Notes: a model not told the origin generated them from the sequence alone. Positions 9,710-18,395 are shown, counted from the stretch's first letter. The stretch: DNA of 64,000 nucleotides from Bradyrhizobiaceae bacterium PARB1 (GCA_002256345.1 NKIY01000010.1:62001-126000); one strand, 5' to 3'. Translations and numbers: made by a program.

Positions 9710-10480
9710 TCAGGATGCATGAGCGAGGGAACGCTCGATCTCGCGCCGCATCTGCGCGGCGAAGTCCGGATAGGTCTCCGCCACTTCGTCGTAGACGCGT
9801 CCGCGCAGCAAGGCCAGCGTTTGCGCGTCAGGCAGTGCTGTCTGATCCGGCTGGCTGTCATGCGTGAACTTGAAGCCGGTGGCTTCCTTGATGTCGGCGA
9901 GGCCGTGGCCGGGATGAATGCTCTGAAGTTCAAAACCCGGCCGCGTCTTGTCGAAGCGGAACAGCGCCTTGCCGGTGAGCAGCGCGATCGGGCCTCCGCT
10001 GCGATGGACGCCCGTGTCGCTGACGCCAGGCGTACTGATGAAATCCACTTTCTCGACCAGCGCGCGCGGCGTGTGTTCTTCGCGAAACAGGATCACGCGC
10101 GGCACCACGTAATAGAGATAGGCCGAGCCGAAAGAGCCGGGCCAGTGCACCGGCGTCTGCGGATAATCGCCTGTACCAACCAGATTGATGTTGCCGCGGC
10201 CGTCGATCTGGCCGCCGCCGAGAAAGAACGCATCGATGCGGCCCTGTCCGGCGCAATCGAACAGTTCGGCCGAGCCATTGGTGAAAAAATTATGCTCCAC
10301 CGATCCGAGGATCGAGATGCGCGGGCCTTTCTCGCCGGCCTGTTGCTTCAGCGCACGCAGCAGCATCGCGCCGGCAGCGGGAATAGGCGATGACGCGCCG
10401 ACAGCGACGTGGCGGATGCCATCCAGCAGCTTGGCGATGGTGCAGATCAGGATCTCGCGCGGATGAACGTCGCTCATCAT
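9710..10480 (-). CDS. CoA-transferase family I, beta-type subunit
   Basis: A 256-residue subunit from the ATG at 10480, which shares an ATGA with the stop codon of the upstream subunit gene. Recognisable features are GSVEHNFFTNGSAE (with the Glu candidate for the covalent CoA intermediate), the FLGGGQIDGRGNINL segment and a C-terminus like glutaconate CoA-transferase and IpdB-type subunits. Together with the upstream subunit it should move CoA between carboxylates or act as a C-C hydrolase, as IpdAB does in steroid ring degradation. The frame is open upstream of 10480, but that part overlaps the partner gene and was rejected. Confidence 0.85.
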   Translation of the reverse strand: MMSDVHPREILICTIAKLLDGIRHVAVGASSPIPAAGAMLLRALKQQAGEKGPRISILGSVEHNFFTNGSAELFDCAGQGRIDAFFLGGGQIDGRGNINLVGTGDYPQTPVHWPGSFGSAYLYYVVPRVILFREEHTPRALVEKVDFISTPGVSDTGVHRSGGPIALLTGKALFRFDKTRPGFELQSIHPGHGLADIKEATGFKFTHDSQPDQTALPDAQTLALLRGRVYDEVAETYPDFAAQMRREIERSLAHAS

Positions 10481-11289
10481 GCAGGCTCCATCTCGGTCTG
10501 CGCCTGCGCCATGTAGTCGGCAAACCCCTCGGCGCTGCGTGCCGCGTGGGCATAGCGCTGGATTTCGACGGTGTCGGTCGGATACTCGCCCCACAGGCCG
10601 TAGGGCCACGCGCCTTTCGGTGCCACGGCGATTTCGGTGACATAGAGCGCCGGCAGCACGCCCGCTGCGCTCATCTCATTTGCCAGCAGGTTGTCGTCCA
10701 CGATGCGCTCCACAGTGACGAGCGTGGTGGTTGAAGCATAAGCCATCGCGGCGAGTTCGCGGCGGCGCCCGATCCACACATTGCCGAAACGGTCGGCCAT
10801 CGGCGCATGGAAAATGGTGACGTCGGGTGTGATGGCAGGAATGAGCACCACGGGGTCGCCATCATCGGCCAGTGGATTGTCGATCACGCGCCAATCGTCG
10901 CGATGGCGCAGCAGATCGCTGCCGATCAGGCCGCGCATCGGCATGAACGGGCTGCCTTTCTGGGCGGCCATCAGGCCGGCATGGATGGCAGGGCAGGTGG
11001 CATCCTTCAGGGCGATCGCGCCGTCCCTGACGGCGGCATTGAAACGCGGCGCACCGCCGGCTTCGCCGAGCGATACGGCGCTGGTCTCGACCGAGCGGAC
11101 ACAGCCTGCGCCGATCAGCTGATCGACCTGCAGGCCGCCGGTCGGCACGCAGACCAGATCGAGATTGCGCGTGCCGCGTTCGATGATCGGGCGGGTCATG
11201 GCCATCGAGACGCCGGCATAATCCACCGGCAGGGCCAACCGGATTCCCGGCTCGACATGCTTCGCCAACGCGCGAAGATCACTCACCAC
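10477..11289 (-). CDS. CoA-transferase family I, alpha-type subunit
   Basis: A 270-residue subunit starting at GTG 11289, with the strong ribosome site GGGAGG about 7 bases upstream. Family features are the early LDLVCVPTGGLQVDQLIGAG block, SLGEAGGAPRFNAAV and PDVTIFHAPMADRFGNVWIG, the last typical of glutaconate/IpdA-like alpha subunits. It is the first gene of the minus-strand operon and is translationally coupled to the beta subunit by ATGA. The promoter region immediately upstream carries a perfect palindrome (11311-11329), so the whole operon is probably controlled there. Confidence 0.85.
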   Translation of the reverse strand: MVSDLRALAKHVEPGIRLALPVDYAGVSMAMTRPIIERGTRNLDLVCVPTGGLQVDQLIGAGCVRSVETSAVSLGEAGGAPRFNAAVRDGAIALKDATCPAIHAGLMAAQKGSPFMPMRGLIGSDLLRHRDDWRVIDNPLADDGDPVVLIPAITPDVTIFHAPMADRFGNVWIGRRRELAAMAYASTTTLVTVERIVDDNLLANEMSAAGVLPALYVTEIAVAPKGAWPYGLWGEYPTDTVEIQRYAHAARSAEGFADYMAQAQTEMEPA

Positions 11290-11310
11290 AATTCGCCTCC
11301 CTGTTCTTAT

Positions 11311-11329
11311 TGTTCCATATTGTGGAACA
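11311..11329. promoter_or_regulatory. Perfect palindrome, likely IclR-type operator
   Basis: TGTTCCA-TATTG-TGGAACA: 7-bp perfect arms around 5 bases, 22 bases before the GTG of the CoA-transferase operon. The form resembles operators of IclR-family regulators, and an IclR gene lies at the end of the divergent operon. The link is inferred. Confidence 0.6.
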
Positions 11330-11465
11330 TAGTTCTAAATAAAATTAGTCGGGAGTTCACCCGCCTGTCAATCGGTCTGAGCGGGAAAGTGCTTCGCTCA
11401 CAGCATTATCGCTTGCAGGAGGGAATTTCAGTCGGCGCATGCCGATCTTCGCGACATCCGTTCTC

Positions 11466-11494
11466 TTGACAACTCTGCGCGCTCAGCAAACAAT
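11466..11494 (+). promoter_or_regulatory. Candidate sigma-70 promoter of the ABC importer operon
   Basis: Exact TTGACA at 11466-11471, then 17 bases, then AACAAT at 11489-11494, followed by an AT-rich initiation region. It lies about 45 bases before the importer ATPase start, and a degenerate operator overlaps the expected transcription start. Confidence 0.45.
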
Positions 11495-11505
11495 AATTGG
11501 AATAA

Positions 11506-11524
11506 TGTTTCATAATATAGAACG
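11506..11524. promoter_or_regulatory. Degenerate second copy of the operator
   Basis: TGTTTCATAATATAGAACG matches the 11311-11329 palindrome at 14 of 19 positions and sits just downstream of the candidate promoter, where a repressor would block initiation. The internal symmetry is imperfect. Confidence 0.45.
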
Positions 11525-11540
11525 ACTAGGGAGGTTAAGG

Positions 11541-12695
11541 ATGGCTGAGCCATTGGCTCTGCGCGCGGGCACTGCCGGCGGCGTGGGAGGATCTGCGTCG
11601 CAGGCGCGCGGTGCGCGTGCCGGACAGGTCATCGGCTCGAGCATCGCAGTCCGGGATGCCGAAAAGCGATACGGCCACTTCCATGCCGTCGATCACATCA
11701 ATCTCGACATCGAACCAGGCGAATTCATCACGCTGCTCGGCCCGTCCGGTAGTGGCAAGACGACATTGCTGAACCTGCTGGCTGGCTTCCAGAGCCTCGA
11801 TGGCGGAGAGATTCTGGTCGACGGCAAGCCGGTGCACAATGTGCCCACGCACAAGCGCGGCTTCGGCATGGTGTTCCAGAGCTACGCGTTGTTTCCCAAC
11901 ATGACGGTGACGCAGAACGTTGCGTTCCCGTTGCGCATGGCCGGCGTCGATCGCGTGACCACCGAGCGGCGCGTGGCGGAAACGCTGGAGATCATGCGTC
12001 TGTCGGCTCATGCAAATAAATCCCCGTCGGAAATGTCGGGCGGACAGCAGCAGCGTGTCGCCATCGCCCGCGCCATCGTGATGCGGCCGAAGGTTGTGCT
12101 GATGGACGAGCCGCTGAGTGCGCTCGACCGCCGGCTGCGCGAATCGATCCAGATCGAGATTCGCGATCTGCATCAAACCATCGGCAGTACGATCCTGTTC
12201 GTGACCCATGACCAGGGCGAGGCGCTGACCATGAGCGATCGCATCGCCGTGCTCGATGCCGGCAAGATCGTGCAGATCGGCCGCCCGCTCGAGATCTATC
12301 GTCATCCCTCCAACCGTTTCGTGGCGTCGTTCGTCGGCGAGAGCAATCTGATCGAAGCCGAGATCGTGCAGAAGCGCGGCACCACGGTGACGCTGAAGAA
12401 TCGCGCCGGCTACGTGTTCGATGCCGAGAGCCGCGACGCCATCGATGTCGGTCGCGTTACCGTGCTGGTGCGCCCGGAGCGCATCGCGATTCACAATGAG
12501 CCGACCGCGAGCTCGACGCCGGTGACCGTGACGTCGGCGATCTTCCTCGGCGAGATCCTGCGCATCGAGGCGCAGATGGAGGGGGGCGACACGCTGCTGA
12601 TCCGCTGCACCGATACGGCGCGGCGGCCCTTGCCGAATATCGGCGACCGGCTGCATGTGAGCTGGGGTCCCGACGATTGCTGGGTGCTGACATGA
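11541..12695 (+). CDS. ABC importer ATPase, spermidine/putrescine (PotA)-like
   Basis: A 384-residue ATPase starting at the ATG preceded by AGGGAGG. Walker A GPSGSGKTT is at residues 67-75, followed by the Q-loop in MVFQSYALFP, signature SGGQQQR, Walker B VLMDEP, H-loop VTHD and a C-terminal TOBE-type domain with VLVRPERIAIH. This architecture belongs to the polyamine/iron/opine (PotA/FbpC) class. The first 30 residues are Gly/Ala-rich and not part of the fold. Its stop overlaps the permease start (ATGA). It energises uptake with the fused permease and the binding protein downstream. The substrate is unknown, and the polyamine label is family-level only. Confidence 0.92.
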   Translation: MAEPLALRAGTAGGVGGSASQARGARAGQVIGSSIAVRDAEKRYGHFHAVDHINLDIEPGEFITLLGPSGSGKTTLLNLLAGFQSLDGGEILVDGKPVHNVPTHKRGFGMVFQSYALFPNMTVTQNVAFPLRMAGVDRVTTERRVAETLEIMRLSAHANKSPSEMSGGQQQRVAIARAIVMRPKVVLMDEPLSALDRRLRESIQIEIRDLHQTIGSTILFVTHDQGEALTMSDRIAVLDAGKIVQIGRPLEIYRHPSNRFVASFVGESNLIEAEIVQKRGTTVTLKNRAGYVFDAESRDAIDVGRVTVLVRPERIAIHNEPTASSTPVTVTSAIFLGEILRIEAQMEGGDTLLIRCTDTARRPLPNIGDRLHVSWGPDDCWVLT

Positions 12696-14485
12696 CCACC
12701 ATCTCGCTGTCCGACGCCCCGCGGCCGCAGGCAGGGTCCAGCCTTGCCATGAAGCTCAAGAACCCGGCGCTGCTGCTGCTGCCGGCTGTCGGCTTCCTGA
12801 CCTTCATCTATGTGCTGCCGCTGATCGATCTCATCCGCATCAGCATCAGCGGGCCGAGCTGGCTGACCTATTTCGAGCGCGTTTTCGCCGTGCCGCTGTA
12901 TTGGGAATCGCTGGTGCGGACCATGCAGATCTCAGTCACGGTGGCGTTCCTGTGCCTGTTGTTCGGCTATCCCACCGCGCTCTTGATCCATCGCACGCGC
13001 GGTCTCACCCGTGCGCTGATCGCGACCGCGATCGTGCTTCCCTATTTCATCGCGATCCTGATCCGCACCTATGCCTGGATGGTGCTGCTCGGCCGCAATG
13101 GACCGGTCAACAAGTTCCTGGTCTCGATCGGCGTTCTCAGCGAGCCGGTTCAGCTGCTGTTTCATCGCGGCACCGTGCTGCTCGGCATGACGGCGGTGCT
13201 GTTGCCGCTGATGGTGCTGACCATCTATTCGAGCGTGTCGCGGCTCGATCCCGCGCTTACGCGGGCCGGCCTGGCGAGCGGCGCGGGGCCTCTTGCGATA
13301 TTCTGGCGCGTGCTGCTGCCGTTGACGTTGCCCGGTATCGGCGCCGGTTTCCTGCTCGTCTTCGTCGCGGCGATCGGCTTCTTCATCACGCCGACGCTGC
13401 TCGGCGGGCCGGGCGACCAGATGTTCGCCATGCATATCACGCAGCAGGCGGACTCGGTGACATCCGAAGGCTTCCTGCAGGCGCTCGGCGTCGTGCTGCT
13501 GCTGATCACGCTGGCAGTTGTCGCTATTGCCGGTCGCTTCCTCTGCCTCGAATTCATCTGGGGCGGACGCAAGCTTACCGAGACGACAGCGTCGCATGCC
13601 GCGCCGACGGTTACGTCCGGCCTGCCGCGTAACAGCCTCGGCAGCAGATTCGCCGACATGATCGGATGGCCGTTGCTCAGGCTGTTCGGCATGCTGCCGG
13701 CCAGTTCTGGCACCTGGACGGTGCGGCTGATGGGGGGGCTCGTGGTCGCTGTCCTGATCCTGCCGATCATCGTGGTAATGATCATTTCGTTCAGCAGCGC
13801 GAGCTATCTGACCTTCCCCCCGCCGGGATTTTCCCTGCGCTGGTACGAGCAGTTCTTCTCCGACAGCAACTGGATGCGCGCATTCTGGACGTCCGCCCTG
13901 ATCGCAACCGTCTCGGCTGCGATTGCGGTCGGTCTCGGCACATGCGCCGCGCTCGGCATCGTCAGGGGCGATGTGCGGGGCAAATCGGCGATCATGCTGC
14001 TGCTGGTCAGCCCGATCATCGTGCCGCCCGTCGTGCTCGGCCTGTCGCTCTATACGCTGTTCCTGAAATTCGATCTGGTCGGTTCGGTGTTCGGCCTGGC
14101 GGCGGCCCATGCCATCGGCGGATTGCCGATCGTTGTGGTCATCCTCGCGGCGGCGCTGCAGGGCGTGGACAAGCGGCTCGAACAGGCGGCCTCGGTCCAT
14201 GGCGCGTCGTCACTCACGGTGCTGCGGCTGGTCACGTTGCCGGCGATCGCGCCGGGTCTGGCGGCAGCGACCTTCTTTGCCTTCCTGCATTCGTTCGATG
14301 AACTGGTGCTCACCCTGTTCCTCTCGAGCGCGCAATTGAAGACGCTTCCCTTGATGCTGTGGGGCGACATCAACTACCGGCTCAATCCGGTACTGGCTGT
14401 CGTCTCGACGCTCGAAGTTCTGCTGGTGGTAGGAGGACTGTTCCTCGCGCGGCCGGTGCTCGCTACGTCGCAAAAAGCGATCTGA
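12692..14485 (+). CDS. ABC importer permease, two permease domains fused
   Basis: A 597-residue inner-membrane protein that joins two complete binding-protein-dependent permease domains. The first spans about residues 70-295 with an EAA-like loop GAGPLAIFWRVLLPLTLPG; the second spans about residues 345-590 with GASSLTVLRLVTLPAIAPG. PotB/PotC-type importers usually use two genes, while fused forms are known in FbpB/SfuB iron importers. The start is the ATG overlapping the ATPase stop. It forms the transmembrane channel for the ATPase before it and the periplasmic protein after it. The linker near residues 300-345 is soluble and variable. Confidence 0.9.
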   Translation: MTTISLSDAPRPQAGSSLAMKLKNPALLLLPAVGFLTFIYVLPLIDLIRISISGPSWLTYFERVFAVPLYWESLVRTMQISVTVAFLCLLFGYPTALLIHRTRGLTRALIATAIVLPYFIAILIRTYAWMVLLGRNGPVNKFLVSIGVLSEPVQLLFHRGTVLLGMTAVLLPLMVLTIYSSVSRLDPALTRAGLASGAGPLAIFWRVLLPLTLPGIGAGFLLVFVAAIGFFITPTLLGGPGDQMFAMHITQQADSVTSEGFLQALGVVLLLITLAVVAIAGRFLCLEFIWGGRKLTETTASHAAPTVTSGLPRNSLGSRFADMIGWPLLRLFGMLPASSGTWTVRLMGGLVVAVLILPIIVVMIISFSSASYLTFPPPGFSLRWYEQFFSDSNWMRAFWTSALIATVSAAIAVGLGTCAALGIVRGDVRGKSAIMLLLVSPIIVPPVVLGLSLYTLFLKFDLVGSVFGLAAAHAIGGLPIVVVILAAALQGVDKRLEQAASVHGASSLTVLRLVTLPAIAPGLAAATFFAFLHSFDELVLTLFLSSAQLKTLPLMLWGDINYRLNPVLAVVSTLEVLLVVGGLFLARPVLATSQKAI

Positions 14486-14512
14486 CAAAAGTTCAAACGG
14501 AGGAAATCGATA

Positions 14513-15601
14513 ATGCTGGGAATGAAAAACTTGCAGATGACCGCTCTGGCTTCGGCGGCGTTCATCGCGATGGGGACGGGTCTCGCCGTCGCCCAGAGCA
14601 ACGTCGTCATCATGCAGGATCCGGGTGGCGGTTATGGCGATGCGCTGCGCAAGGTGATGTATGGTCCGTTCGAAAAGGAGACCGGCATCAAGGTCGTCAC
14701 CGTGCAGGAAGCGCGCAGCGGTCCACGCATCAAGGCGCAGGCCGATGCCGGCAAGGCGCAGTGGGACCTCACCTTCATCTTCGATCAGGAAACCAAACTG
14801 CTCGGCGATTGCTGCCTCGCCGATATCGACTATTCCAAGCTGTCGGAATCCGCGCACAAGACTCTGGCCGCGATGCCGGACAATCTGAAACGCAAGAAAG
14901 GTGTCGCGCTGCAGGTGATCGGCGTCGGCCTCGTCTACAACAAGGACAAGTTCAAGGGTGACAAGGCACCGCAGAACTGGGCCGACTTCTGGGATGTGAA
15001 GAAGTTTCCGGGGCGCCGCTGCATGCCGGCATGGCCGCGCTTCACCTTCGAGGCGGCACTGATGGCCGACGGCGTTCCCAAGGACAAGCTGTATCCGATC
15101 GACATGGAGCGTGCGCTCAAGAAGCTCAAGGAGATCAAGCCGCACATCGTCAAATGGTGGACCACCGCCGCGCAGCCGCCGCAGCTGATTCTCGATGGCG
15201 AAGCGGATATGTGCCAGGCCTATACCGGCTCGATGAGCAAGCTGGCGCTGGAAGGTGCCCCGATCGATCTCACCTTCAATCAGGGCTTCGTTTATTACGA
15301 CTTCTTCTCGATCCCGAAGGGCGCGCCAAACTACGACAATGCACTCAAGCTGCTGTCCTGGCGTCTCGATCCCAAGCGGGCAGCGGAGCTCACCTCGACT
15401 TTCCCGGTTGCTCTGCCGTCGAAGGTCGTGTTCGAGGCGGCCACCGACAAGAACATCGCGCGTTATTGGGCGAACAATCCTGACAACGTCTCCAAGGCTA
15501 TCGAATGGAGCCCGGATTTCTGGGGGGCGCCGTCGCCGGCAGGGAATTCGACCAATGAAGAATATGCGCAAGAGAAGCTGAACGCGATGCTTGCCCAGTA
15601 A
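14513..15601 (+). CDS. ABC importer periplasmic binding protein (PotD/extracellular solute-binding type)
   Basis: A 362-residue protein with an N-terminal signal peptide of about 27 residues ending GLAVAQ. GGAGG-type ribosome sequence lies about 8 bases upstream of the ATG. The mature part has the class-I/II binding-protein pattern of the spermidine/putrescine and Fe(III) group, including LQVIGVGLVYNKDKF and PQNWADFWDVKKFPGRRCMP. It follows the fused permease by 27 bases and would deliver the ligand to it. Acidic polyamine ligands cannot be verified by eye, and the co-regulated catabolic enzymes argue for an organic acid or sugar-like substrate instead. Confidence 0.9.
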   Translation: MLGMKNLQMTALASAAFIAMGTGLAVAQSNVVIMQDPGGGYGDALRKVMYGPFEKETGIKVVTVQEARSGPRIKAQADAGKAQWDLTFIFDQETKLLGDCCLADIDYSKLSESAHKTLAAMPDNLKRKKGVALQVIGVGLVYNKDKFKGDKAPQNWADFWDVKKFPGRRCMPAWPRFTFEAALMADGVPKDKLYPIDMERALKKLKEIKPHIVKWWTTAAQPPQLILDGEADMCQAYTGSMSKLALEGAPIDLTFNQGFVYYDFFSIPKGAPNYDNALKLLSWRLDPKRAAELTSTFPVALPSKVVFEAATDKNIARYWANNPDNVSKAIEWSPDFWGAPSPAGNSTNEEYAQEKLNAMLAQ

Positions 15602-15621
15602 ATCGAGTCACATCACAATTG

Positions 15622-15646
15622 GATCGGCGGCTTCAGGCCGCCGATC
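15622..15646. terminator. Hairpin between the binding-protein and IclR genes
   Basis: Perfect 10-bp stem GATCGGCGGC / GCCGCCGATC with a TTCAG loop, 20 bases after the binding-protein stop. No T-run follows, so it may be a partial terminator or 3'-end stabiliser rather than a full stop. Confidence 0.55.
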
Positions 15647-15683
15647 ATTCTCGACAGAAGGCGATCCGGCTCCGGCTGCTCAG

Positions 15684-16439
15684 ATGGACAAGGCGTTTAT
15701 CAAGGGATTAAGGCTCCTCGAAGCGCTCGCGATGAGCGAGCAGCCGCGCGGGGTCACAGACCTTGCCAATGAGTTGAAGTTTACAAAGAGCAATGTGCAC
15801 CGGCTTCTTGCGACGCTGCAATCGCAGGGCTTCGTCCGCCAGATTCCGCCGCACAGCACCTACGAGCTCACCACCAAACTTTGGGTGCTCGGCAACCACG
15901 TCATTCAGCGCATGGATCTCATCCGTATCGCACGCCCGGCGATGACGACGCTGGCCGAAGTGACCGGCGAGACCGTTCATCTCTCGGTGCTCGAGGGGAC
16001 GGACGTCGTCTATGTCGACAAGATAGAAAGCGCGCATCACATCCGCGCTCATACCAGCGTCGGCATGCGCGCGCCCGCGTTCACGATGGCGACGGGCAAG
16101 GCCATGCTCGCGCATATGCCGGACGATTATCTGGAGAACTTCCGGCCGCATCTCAAGCGTTATACCGATACGACGCGTACGACGATCGAGGAGTTGCGCG
16201 AGGATATCCATGCCGCACGCGCGCAGGGCTATTCGTCGGTGCTGCACGGCGAATGGCGCGAGGGGATCGCCGCCTGCGCCTGCGCCATCGTCGGACGCTC
16301 CGGCGAACTTGTCGGAGCTATCGGCATGTCGGGCCCCGACATTCGGGTCAAGCGCAAGCAGATCAAGGAATACGCCGTTCATGTCGTGGAAGCGGCCCGC
16401 ACCATTGGTCGGGCGCTCGGACATGTTCGAACAACGTGA
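15684..16439 (+). CDS. IclR-family transcriptional regulator
   Basis: A 251-residue protein. The ATG at 15684 (MDKAFIKGLRLLEAL) gives the standard family N-terminus; the frame is open upstream to a TTG inside the preceding gene, which was rejected. The winged helix-turn-helix spans about residues 7-65 with VTDLANELKFTKSNVHRLLATL. The C-terminal effector domain contains VGMRAPAFTMATGKAMLAHM and the GEWREGIAACACAI segment. IclR proteins bind a small-molecule effector and act on palindromic operators. As the last gene after the importer, it is the obvious controller of the two palindromes at 11311 and 11506. Confidence 0.9.
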   Translation: MDKAFIKGLRLLEALAMSEQPRGVTDLANELKFTKSNVHRLLATLQSQGFVRQIPPHSTYELTTKLWVLGNHVIQRMDLIRIARPAMTTLAEVTGETVHLSVLEGTDVVYVDKIESAHHIRAHTSVGMRAPAFTMATGKAMLAHMPDDYLENFRPHLKRYTDTTRTTIEELREDIHAARAQGYSSVLHGEWREGIAACACAIVGRSGELVGAIGMSGPDIRVKRKQIKEYAVHVVEAARTIGRALGHVRTT

Positions 16440-16445
16440 ATGGTC

Positions 16446-16467
16446 GTCTGACCGGTAGCGGCCAGAC
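16446..16467. terminator. Hairpin between convergent IclR and MFS genes
   Basis: GTCTGACCG / CGGCCAGAC with a GTAG loop: a 9-bp stem with one mismatch, directly after the IclR stop and before the end of the convergent MFS gene. Confidence 0.4.
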
Positions 16468-16519
16468 ATCGCAATTCGAGATCGTCAGTGCCGATATCAT
16501 CGTTGAATGGCGCCCGCAG

Positions 16520-17704
16520 TTATCCTCGTGCTGCCAGCACTAGTGCTCCCATCGCCGCCACCGCTCCGATCAGGAACGCCGCGCCATATCCGAACAGCCC
16601 CGCCGCATATCCCACCGCGGGTGCGGTCACGCCGATCGCCAGATCGAAGAATGCGATGAAATTGGCGACCGCCCGGCCGCGTTGTTCGATCGGCACGCGG
16701 CGGGTCGCCTCGACGCCCATGGACGGGAAGATCAGCGAGAAGCCGATGCCGGTGACGAGTGCTCCGGCCAAGGCCATTAACGGGTCCTGCGCCAGCCAGA
16801 TCATCAACTGGCCGATGGCCTCGATGACCAGCGACACCACCGCGACGCGTGTCCCGCCGAACTGGTCGGGCCAGTGACTGCCGATCAGGCGCACCGCGAT
16901 ATAGCCCGTCGAGAACACGGCCAACGCCATGCCGGCGCCGGACCAGCCGCGATCGGCATAGGCCAGCGCCAGGAAGCTGGTGATCCCCGCAAAGGGAATG
17001 GTGGAGAGGAACAGCACCGTGCCCGAGCGCCAGATCAGGCCGATCACCTTGTAGAACGGCGTGCGCTCGACACTGCCGCTGACCGGCACATCGGGAATCG
17101 TAGCGGCTATGGCGAGTGCGATCAGCGGTGACACGGCTGCGGTGATGGCCACGCCGGCAAAGCCGATGGCACTGTAGATCGCAAGGCCGAGCGGCGCGCC
17201 GAGGCCGATGGCCGCGTACATGGCGATGCCCTGCCACGACATCACGAGGCCTGTGCGCTGCGCGCCAAGCCGTCCAATGCTCCAGTTCATGGCGCCGGTG
17301 ATGAACAGGCTTTCGCCGAAGCCGAGCGCGATGCGGCCGAGCAGTAGCGGAGCGAGTTTGGCGATGGCTGGCACCGGAAGCTGGGCCGCGGCGAGATAGA
17401 GCCCGCCGGCGACGGCCGCGAGCGGCAGACCGAAACGGATCACCGAGCGGGCGCCACGATGATCGCACATCGTCCCTGCGCGGTGGCGTGTCAGCACGGT
17501 GACGACGGACTGCAAGCCGATGGCAAAACCGATGACGCTGGCGCCGAAGCCGAGTTGGTCATGCAGATAGAGTGCGATCGGCGGCAACGGCAGGCCGACC
17601 GAAAGAAAGCCGAAGAAGACGATGGCAACATGCCGGAGCAGGCTGTTGCGGTCGGGTCGGGTCAGCGGCGCGGGCTTGGTGCGGAGAGGGGCGTTCTGGT
17701 TCAT
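16520..17704 (-). CDS. MFS transporter (YfcJ/YhhS-like)
   Basis: A 394-residue carrier with about 12 membrane segments, starting at the ATG of MNQNAPLRTK; a longer upstream extension is open but has no membrane or family features. Family-like motifs include LTRHRAGTMCDHRGARSVI in the 2-3 loop and GRIALGFGESLFITGAMNW in helix 5. The YhhS/YfcJ group has been linked to export of sugars or drugs, but the ligand is not predictable. It is convergent to the IclR gene and alone on its strand here, so its link to the preceding regulon is doubtful. Confidence 0.85.
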   Translation of the reverse strand: MNQNAPLRTKPAPLTRPDRNSLLRHVAIVFFGFLSVGLPLPPIALYLHDQLGFGASVIGFAIGLQSVVTVLTRHRAGTMCDHRGARSVIRFGLPLAAVAGGLYLAAAQLPVPAIAKLAPLLLGRIALGFGESLFITGAMNWSIGRLGAQRTGLVMSWQGIAMYAAIGLGAPLGLAIYSAIGFAGVAITAAVSPLIALAIAATIPDVPVSGSVERTPFYKVIGLIWRSGTVLFLSTIPFAGITSFLALAYADRGWSGAGMALAVFSTGYIAVRLIGSHWPDQFGGTRVAVVSLVIEAIGQLMIWLAQDPLMALAGALVTGIGFSLIFPSMGVEATRRVPIEQRGRAVANFIAFFDLAIGVTAPAVGYAAGLFGYGAAFLIGAVAAMGALVLAARG

Positions 17705-18008
17705 ATCGACGTGCTTCTTTGCAGTGGCCGCGTGTGCGAGCCACATCCGAGCACGTTGATTGACGTTAACGCTTACGACGGGGGTGAACCCTGTGGGCCA
17801 GCAAGTACTTCGGCCGCTGCCGACGAGTCAAGCCACGGGGAAGCCGAACGGCACGGCGAATTTCTTTAGCCGATCCGGCGAACGAAATCGCCCGATCGGT
17901 TGCAGTTGTCATTTCGGTTTAGCGCTCCCGTAACGATCTACCGCTAGCAGTGCCGCCGCGACCCTGGCCCGCGATGATCGCGCGGCGCGACAGTCGCACG
18001 GAGCACCT
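17705..18008. other. Intergenic region between divergent MFS and small membrane protein genes
   Basis: 304 bases with no convincing gene. It must hold the promoters of both flanking genes. A weak TTGTCA (near 17905) with poorly matching downstream hexamers is the best candidate for the rightward promoter. I see no strong repeat or operator. Confidence 0.5.
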
Positions 18009-18383
18009 ATGAAATATCTGAGCTACATCTATCGCGCCGCTGCCAATTTCGCTTTTCTGGCGCTGGTCTACTTCAGTCTGAATTTCATCGGGACCTATCA
18101 GCAGCGCGCCATCATCGCGGGTCTGGTGCTCGCCTATGCCGGGATGCGGGCGATTTCGGCGGCGCGCAGTTTTGTGTTTTTCAAGGCGATCCAGAAGCTG
18201 GAGCTGGAGACGCGGCGTCTCGGCGGTCTCGCTGGGGAAGGGCCATCGGCCGTCGCCAGCCGCAAAGCGCTGGTTGGCGACGTGGTGCAGCAGCGCCAGG
18301 CTGGCGAGATGAAGGCCTATGTCGACTTGTTCTTCCTTGCCATCATCTCGGTGCTCTGCGTCGCCAAGATCGTCACGGACTGA
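18009..18383 (+). CDS. Small conserved membrane protein of unknown function
   Basis: 124 residues. Two hydrophobic segments are near the N-terminus (about residues 10-28 and 34-50), then an amphipathic, charged region (KLELETRRLGGLAGEG), and a third segment at the C-terminus (DLFFLAIISVLCVAKIV). I do not recognise a named family. The start ATG is preceded by CGGAGCACCT, an acceptable ribosome site. It ends 12 bases before the convergent deacetylase gene. Coding character (GC-rich third positions, uninterrupted frame) supports a real gene. Confidence 0.7.
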   Translation: MKYLSYIYRAAANFAFLALVYFSLNFIGTYQQRAIIAGLVLAYAGMRAISAARSFVFFKAIQKLELETRRLGGLAGEGPSAVASRKALVGDVVQQRQAGEMKAYVDLFFLAIISVLCVAKIVTD

Positions 18384-18395
18384 CGGATCGGCGTT

